Below are positions 29,166-33,634 of a stretch of 33,634 bases of DNA, one piece after another. The DNA is from Campylobacterota bacterium (GTDB lineage Bacteria; Campylobacterota; Campylobacteria; Campylobacterales; Sulfurovaceae). Location of the stretch: contig JAUPLS010000058.1 of the NCBI GenBank assembly GCA_030836805.1, positions 1-33,634 on the forward strand, read 5' to 3'. A program made the translations under genes and the position numbers. Every line of letters begins with the position of its first letter. The first letter of the stretch is position 1. The notes under the pieces are model-generated. The model had not been told where the DNA came from. It did not search any database and saw only the letters and a program-made list of their open reading frames with translations.

Positions 29166-31373
29166 TCAGAAAGTCATTACTAATTCGGTTGTTATGTTTC
29201 TTCCCGGCAACAAATAGTACTGATAGATTGTTTCATCTGTCAAATTGTTAACTGAAATAGAAGCTTTTAATTCTTTATTTATCTGATATTCAATTTTTGC
29301 ATTGCTCAACCAGTAAGAATCCCAGCTTCCGAACACTCCTCCCACATCCGGGGTATTCAATTCAGTAGAATACACGCTATCACTGTATTTCGTTTCGATC
29401 AGTCCTGACCAATTTTCGTATTTCGTTGAGAGTGCCGCGCTCCACATATGTGTTGGTGTTTGAACCAATTTATTTCCGATTGTCAAAGGTTCAGCATCGT
29501 TTTTGAGAACTTCAGAATCTATATAAGAATACGCCATATCAAGATTTAACCATGATGTGAGATTGGTATTCATGGAGAGTTCGATTCCTCTAACACGAGC
29601 TTCACCGGCATTTGCTTTTTCAACATGGGTAGCATCGATTGTCTTTCCATAAATCATATCTTCCAAAGTCGTTTGATAGAGTGACAAGACTGTTTTAAGA
29701 TCAGAAGTAGGTCTCCATTCTCCCCCAATCTCATACGTTGTTGCGATTTCCGGTTTGAGATCAGGATTGCTTTGGTAGTATTTACCGCAGCAATAGAGTG
29801 TTCCGTACAACTCATAGTTATCCGGCGCACGGAATGATTTGCCGACAGAGGCGCGAAGCGTCACATCATCGATTGGCAGATACACCACTGAGAGTTTTGG
29901 ACTGAACGCGCTGTCGCTTCTCTTGTCAAAATCATTTTGATAAGCGCCTGTACCTATTTTAAAATTGTTTCCTTGTGTTTCCCAGCGATCGTATCGACCG
30001 CCTAGATAAACGGTAAATGCATCACTCAGTGCAATTTCATCCTGCAAAAACACTGAACTGGCCGATGATTCTCCATACGCCCCTTCCGTAGCTGAACCAG
30101 TTATAGAATCTTCATCTCTCCAGCTTGTCAAAGTGTAAACTTTTCGATCAAGTTCGGTATTGCGTTGATTTATTCCAATTGTAAGATAATTGAAATCGTT
30201 GAAGGCAAAGGCTGTTTGCGCTAATACATCCAAAGCTTCACTGGGGTTGTCTTTTTTACTTCCGGGTCCCGAATAAAATGTAGCTCCTGTTCCTTTTTCA
30301 TTATACCAGTTGCTAATTTCAGCTTTAGAAATTTCAAATTTTGTGTCGTATTCACCCCCAAAGAGACCATTGTATCCTGCAAAAGTACGGATGCTTCCGT
30401 TTTCAAGAGGTGATGTTGACGCGAAATCGGTCTCAGTAAGGCTTATTTTATTGCTTCCGTCTATACTCATACTAGTATTATTTACAACAGGATTTCCGCT
30501 TAAATCATAAAGGTAGGAATGGTAATCGCCTTGATCCATTTTATATACATTGTAAGTCACTCCCCCGTATATTTTAGATTTTGGGTCCAAATCGTAGTCC
30601 AATTTCAAAGTTGCATTGTTTTGTGTCCAAGCCATTTCCCCTTTATCGCCTACAATATACGCTGGCGTACCTGTTGCAGTCGTAGTCGGTATTCCTCCTG
30701 TCACAGGTGTTGTTCCCGCCGTCGTTCCGGGAGTTTTTACTACGAATTCATTCACATAACCCGTACGATCTTCTCTTCCAAAGCCAAGAACAACACCCAA
30801 ACCGTTCTCATTTTTACTACGATGATATAGTGAAAAATCATTACCTTCTGCATCGCCAAACCCTTTTTTATAGCGGATCGTTGTTTCCGGTTTTGATGAT
30901 TTTTTGGTGATGATATTGATAACACCGCCGATTGCATTGCTTCCGTACAGCGAAGAAAAAGCGCCGGGTACAACTTCGATACGTTCGACATCGTCTGTCA
31001 ATACTGTCCTAAAATCAACTTTGCTAGAGAATCCATCCACCAAAGGTACGCCATCGATTAAAACAGCTGTTCGTGATGCATTCATCCCGCGAAGCGTGAA
31101 AGTCCCGGATCCCACCCCTTGGCTCATCTGACCGTTCATCGGTGTTCCCATGCTCAACCCCGGAACCATCAGTAATGCATCACTAACTCGGGAAACATTT
31201 CTCTGTTTCAACTCAGCATTTGAAATAACGGTAACCGAAGCAGGTGAGTCAGATGATGCCTGTTCTGTTTTTGTAGCTGTTACCGATATGTCCCCCAAAT
31301 CAATACTTTCAGCCATAGCGTTAGTTGTGCCGATGGCAAATATAGCCAAAGCGGACAATGTAATTGTTTTCAT
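29166..31373 (-). CDS. TonB-dependent outer membrane receptor
   Basis: Signal peptide, TonB-box-like DISVTATK, plug VLIDGVPLVDGFSSKVDFRTVLTDDVERIEVVPGAFSSLYGSNAIGGVINIITKK, barrel ending ELVMTF. Confidence 0.94.
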   Translation of the reverse strand: MKTITLSALAIFAIGTTNAMAESIDLGDISVTATKTEQASSDSPASVTVISNAELKQRNVSRVSDALLMVPGLSMGTPMNGQMSQGVGSGTFTLRGMNASRTAVLIDGVPLVDGFSSKVDFRTVLTDDVERIEVVPGAFSSLYGSNAIGGVINIITKKSSKPETTIRYKKGFGDAEGNDFSLYHRSKNENGLGVVLGFGREDRTGYVNEFVVKTPGTTAGTTPVTGGIPTTTATGTPAYIVGDKGEMAWTQNNATLKLDYDLDPKSKIYGGVTYNVYKMDQGDYHSYLYDLSGNPVVNNTSMSIDGSNKISLTETDFASTSPLENGSIRTFAGYNGLFGGEYDTKFEISKAEISNWYNEKGTGATFYSGPGSKKDNPSEALDVLAQTAFAFNDFNYLTIGINQRNTELDRKVYTLTSWRDEDSITGSATEGAYGESSASSVFLQDEIALSDAFTVYLGGRYDRWETQGNNFKIGTGAYQNDFDKRSDSAFSPKLSVVYLPIDDVTLRASVGKSFRAPDNYELYGTLYCCGKYYQSNPDLKPEIATTYEIGGEWRPTSDLKTVLSLYQTTLEDMIYGKTIDATHVEKANAGEARVRGIELSMNTNLTSWLNLDMAYSYIDSEVLKNDAEPLTIGNKLVQTPTHMWSAALSTKYENWSGLIETKYSDSVYSTELNTPDVGGVFGSWDSYWLSNAKIEYQINKELKASISVNNLTDETIYQYYLLPGRNITTELVMTF

Positions 31374-31515
31374 TTTTTTTCCCTTCTTTGTGTTTTAAAC
31401 TGACAACAAGAGGCTTGATGAAGAATAATATAATATGGTTTACGTTACATTCGTACATAGTAGTATTTATTGTTAGAATCCGCGTAATATCAGTATTATT
31501 TTATGAATTAAGCCT

Positions 31516-31529
31516 TCTTATTAATAAGA
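31516..31529. promoter_or_regulatory. 14-bp perfect palindrome TCTTATTAATAAGA in the leader of the TonB receptor operon
   Basis: Read directly in the AT-rich 31374-31582 intergenic region. Confidence 0.35.
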
Positions 31530-31582
31530 GTATAAATATAAATTGTTAATTTAATGTTAAGCTTAAGAAATATTTATCATAA

Positions 31583-32572
31583 CTAGAAATTAACATTTTT
31601 TGTATTGAGCTCGATACCCATTCTTTTTGCAAATCCTTCTTTTGTGGAACTAAAGACTCTCATATTCAAAATATCCACATGCAAAGCATCATCTTCGGGG
31701 CAAGCCGCGACACATTTCATACAGAACATACAGTCATCCCTTAGGATATTTGTGCTTGTTACGTCATCGGCGATATCTTTGATTTGCATATCGCACACTT
31801 TATAGCAGTCTCCGCATTTTGTACATTTATCCCCATCTTTTCTAAGTTTTAAAATAGCCAGATCAGAAAAAGTATAATGCAGTGCGCTCATGGGACAAAA
31901 AAAACAAAAGAATCTTTTTTTGATAAAACTTCCTACAAAAAATACTGCGGCAAACAAAACTCCGATCGTCGTTAAAATCATCGCGGCAATTGAAGAAAAA
32001 TCTATTGTCCACTGGGAAAAATCACCTACAAACATGGGAGATATGACTCTTGCCGGACATATTTGACAAAAAGCCCCGGACCATTCTCCCCCCAAAACTC
32101 CAATGCCTATAAGCAAAGGGATAAAAACGACGATTGCTAAAAAAATATATTTGATTTTTGACAATTTATCAAACTGGGGTTGAGAATAGGTACTGTATCT
32201 GATCCCCAGTTTTTTTCTCAATGCGGTTATCCAGTCCTGCAAGGTACCAAATGGGCATGCATATCCGCACCAAGCTTTATTTAAAACAACAAACCATCCG
32301 ATAAAAGTCAACAGCCCGATAAATACAGAAATAGCCGCGGCTCCAAAAAGCACATTTGCCGGCATTGCAAGCTGATGCTGCAAAGGCATGAAATAACAGG
32401 TTGCCCCCGTTTCACTATTGTACGGACAGGCAAATATCGGGATGCTTGAGCCAAAATCTATAAAAACATATCCCCCGTATGCAAAAAGTATAAACATAAC
32501 CAGCTGAATCCAAAACCTAACCTTGTTTAAGGGCATATTGTTGATCATATTTTTTATTTTATTTTTCATCAT
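31583..32572 (-). CDS. NapH/CcoG-like polytopic membrane polyferredoxin, paralogue of 25506-26504
   Basis: WCGYACPFGTLQDW, FCQICPAR, RFFCFFCPMSALH, CTKCGDCYKVCDM, CMFCMKCVAACPED; start set at MMKNKIKN. Confidence 0.85.
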   Translation of the reverse strand: MMKNKIKNMINNMPLNKVRFWIQLVMFILFAYGGYVFIDFGSSIPIFACPYNSETGATCYFMPLQHQLAMPANVLFGAAAISVFIGLLTFIGWFVVLNKAWCGYACPFGTLQDWITALRKKLGIRYSTYSQPQFDKLSKIKYIFLAIVVFIPLLIGIGVLGGEWSGAFCQICPARVISPMFVGDFSQWTIDFSSIAAMILTTIGVLFAAVFFVGSFIKKRFFCFFCPMSALHYTFSDLAILKLRKDGDKCTKCGDCYKVCDMQIKDIADDVTSTNILRDDCMFCMKCVAACPEDDALHVDILNMRVFSSTKEGFAKRMGIELNTKNVNF

Positions 32573-33634
32573 ATCTAACTTCTGCAAATGGTTTTGTTCT
32601 GTTTCTTCTGAATCTGTATGCAACAAAAGATGCCAACAATAGTATTAAAATAGCAATAATCAATCCGTCTTGATAGGATTTATATTCACTCTCATTTGGA
32701 TAAAAAGAGAGAGGGTATGTAAGTGTATATTTTATTTTGCTATAGTCGGCTCCATCCAAAACACCTCCGACATCATCTGTATACGATAAGGATACCAGCA
32801 GCATTTCTTTGTGTCTCTTGTCAAATTCCGGCCATTTTGGAAAATAGTCTTTTATGATATTAAATGCTGCGACCCCCTCTTTGTCTGTCTTTAAATCCCT
32901 TGTCCAGCCTGTATTTATAAATACTTTTATATCAGCATTGGCCAACGGCTTGTTGTTCAAAATGGCTTTGAATCTTAAAAGATCCCCGCTCGAATGGGTA
33001 TAAAAAAAGCTGTCCTCTTTTTTGTCTCTCAATCTAATCAAATCTATTCTGTTTTTTTCCGCGATAAACGGTTGGCTTTTGTGTGCCTCATAGATATCAG
33101 TAAGCCCATGGCTTCCATTCAAAAATTCCAACTTTGCGCTTTTGTAATACAATGTATTTTCTTTAACCGTCGAATGATTAAAAAACAGATTATAATAACC
33201 GTTATGCGGCATTTCAAAACTATAGGCAGCGCAATTGTATTGAAGAGCAGATTTGACAGGTTTTTCTTTGTTAAATGTATCATACAGCAACAACTCCCCC
33301 TCCAGCTTTCCGACACACTCATTTTGTCCAAAATTCTCACCATAAACCAGCCATACTTTTTGCGTGGGTGCCGCCATTGGATTGCCGCCATACATCCTGG
33401 CATGAGAACCTTTTGATGTTGCTTTTGGATCACTGCAGGTAAAATAGATCAAATCGCCGGCTTGAATGCTATTTTTAAAATCCAAAATCTCTCCGCCATT
33501 ATCCTCGGGCTGCGAGGAAGATGTTACATAGGAGGGCCTTTGCGCCATGCTTTGCCCTCCCATATGATGGGAATGATCTGCTGCTTTGACGCCATACACT
33601 TTAAATACATACCCTCGATAGATATTGATCCCTA
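32559..33634 (-). CDS. Ig-like/DUF4198-like membrane-anchored protein, partial at N-terminus (runs off the window)
   Basis: Frame stays open to the window edge (...GINIYRGYVFKVYGVKAADHSHHMGGQSM...), so the listed GTG start is probably internal. TGWTRDLKTDKEGVAAFNI, YTLTYPLSF, C-terminal TM plus RRNR. Confidence 0.6.
   Translation of the reverse strand, partial: GINIYRGYVFKVYGVKAADHSHHMGGQSMAQRPSYVTSSSQPEDNGGEILDFKNSIQAGDLIYFTCSDPKATSKGSHARMYGGNPMAAPTQKVWLVYGENFGQNECVGKLEGELLLYDTFNKEKPVKSALQYNCAAYSFEMPHNGYYNLFFNHSTVKENTLYYKSAKLEFLNGSHGLTDIYEAHKSQPFIAEKNRIDLIRLRDKKEDSFFYTHSSGDLLRFKAILNNKPLANADIKVFINTGWTRDLKTDKEGVAAFNIIKDYFPKWPEFDKRHKEMLLVSLSYTDDVGGVLDGADYSKIKYTLTYPLSFYPNESEYKSYQDGLIIAILILLLASFVAYRFRRNRTKPFAEVRYDEK

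Noticed and set aside
31374-31582. Cobalamin or other riboswitch upstream of the TonB receptor
   Set aside because: No recognisable B12-box or other conserved aptamer core; the region is very AT-rich.

Overview
The window looks like a Campylobacterota-type chromosome segment, judged from protein character and the def-clpP-tig/folE neighbourhood. No database search was run. From left to right it holds: (1) a type II secretion/pseudopilin block (partial gspC-like, then gspN/M/L/K-like on the minus strand; gspG/H/I-like on the plus strand; a separate gspF-like gene) with an orphan exosortase-family gene between its parts and an MscS channel; (2) a tightly overlapping OMP-RDD-MFS-mobA chain; (3) a divergent LysR/YeiH-type exporter pair; (4) housekeeping genes comM, gdhA, def, clpP, tig, mutY, folE, nifS and nifU; (5) a probably uncharacterised minus-strand locus of about 10 kb. 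This last locus has a continuous six-gene unit: TonB receptor, Ig-like/DUF4198-like membrane-anchored protein, second TonB receptor, NapH-like polyferredoxin, 2-hydroxyacyl-CoA-dehydratase/double-cubane-cluster-type protein, and its BadF/HgdC-type ATPase activator. A second DUF4198-like/polyferredoxin pair lies just upstream. This is the main candidate for an undescribed system: outer-membrane substrate uptake linked to membrane electron transfer and ATP-driven low-potential reduction. No tRNA, rRNA, CRISPR array or insertion sequence was recognised.
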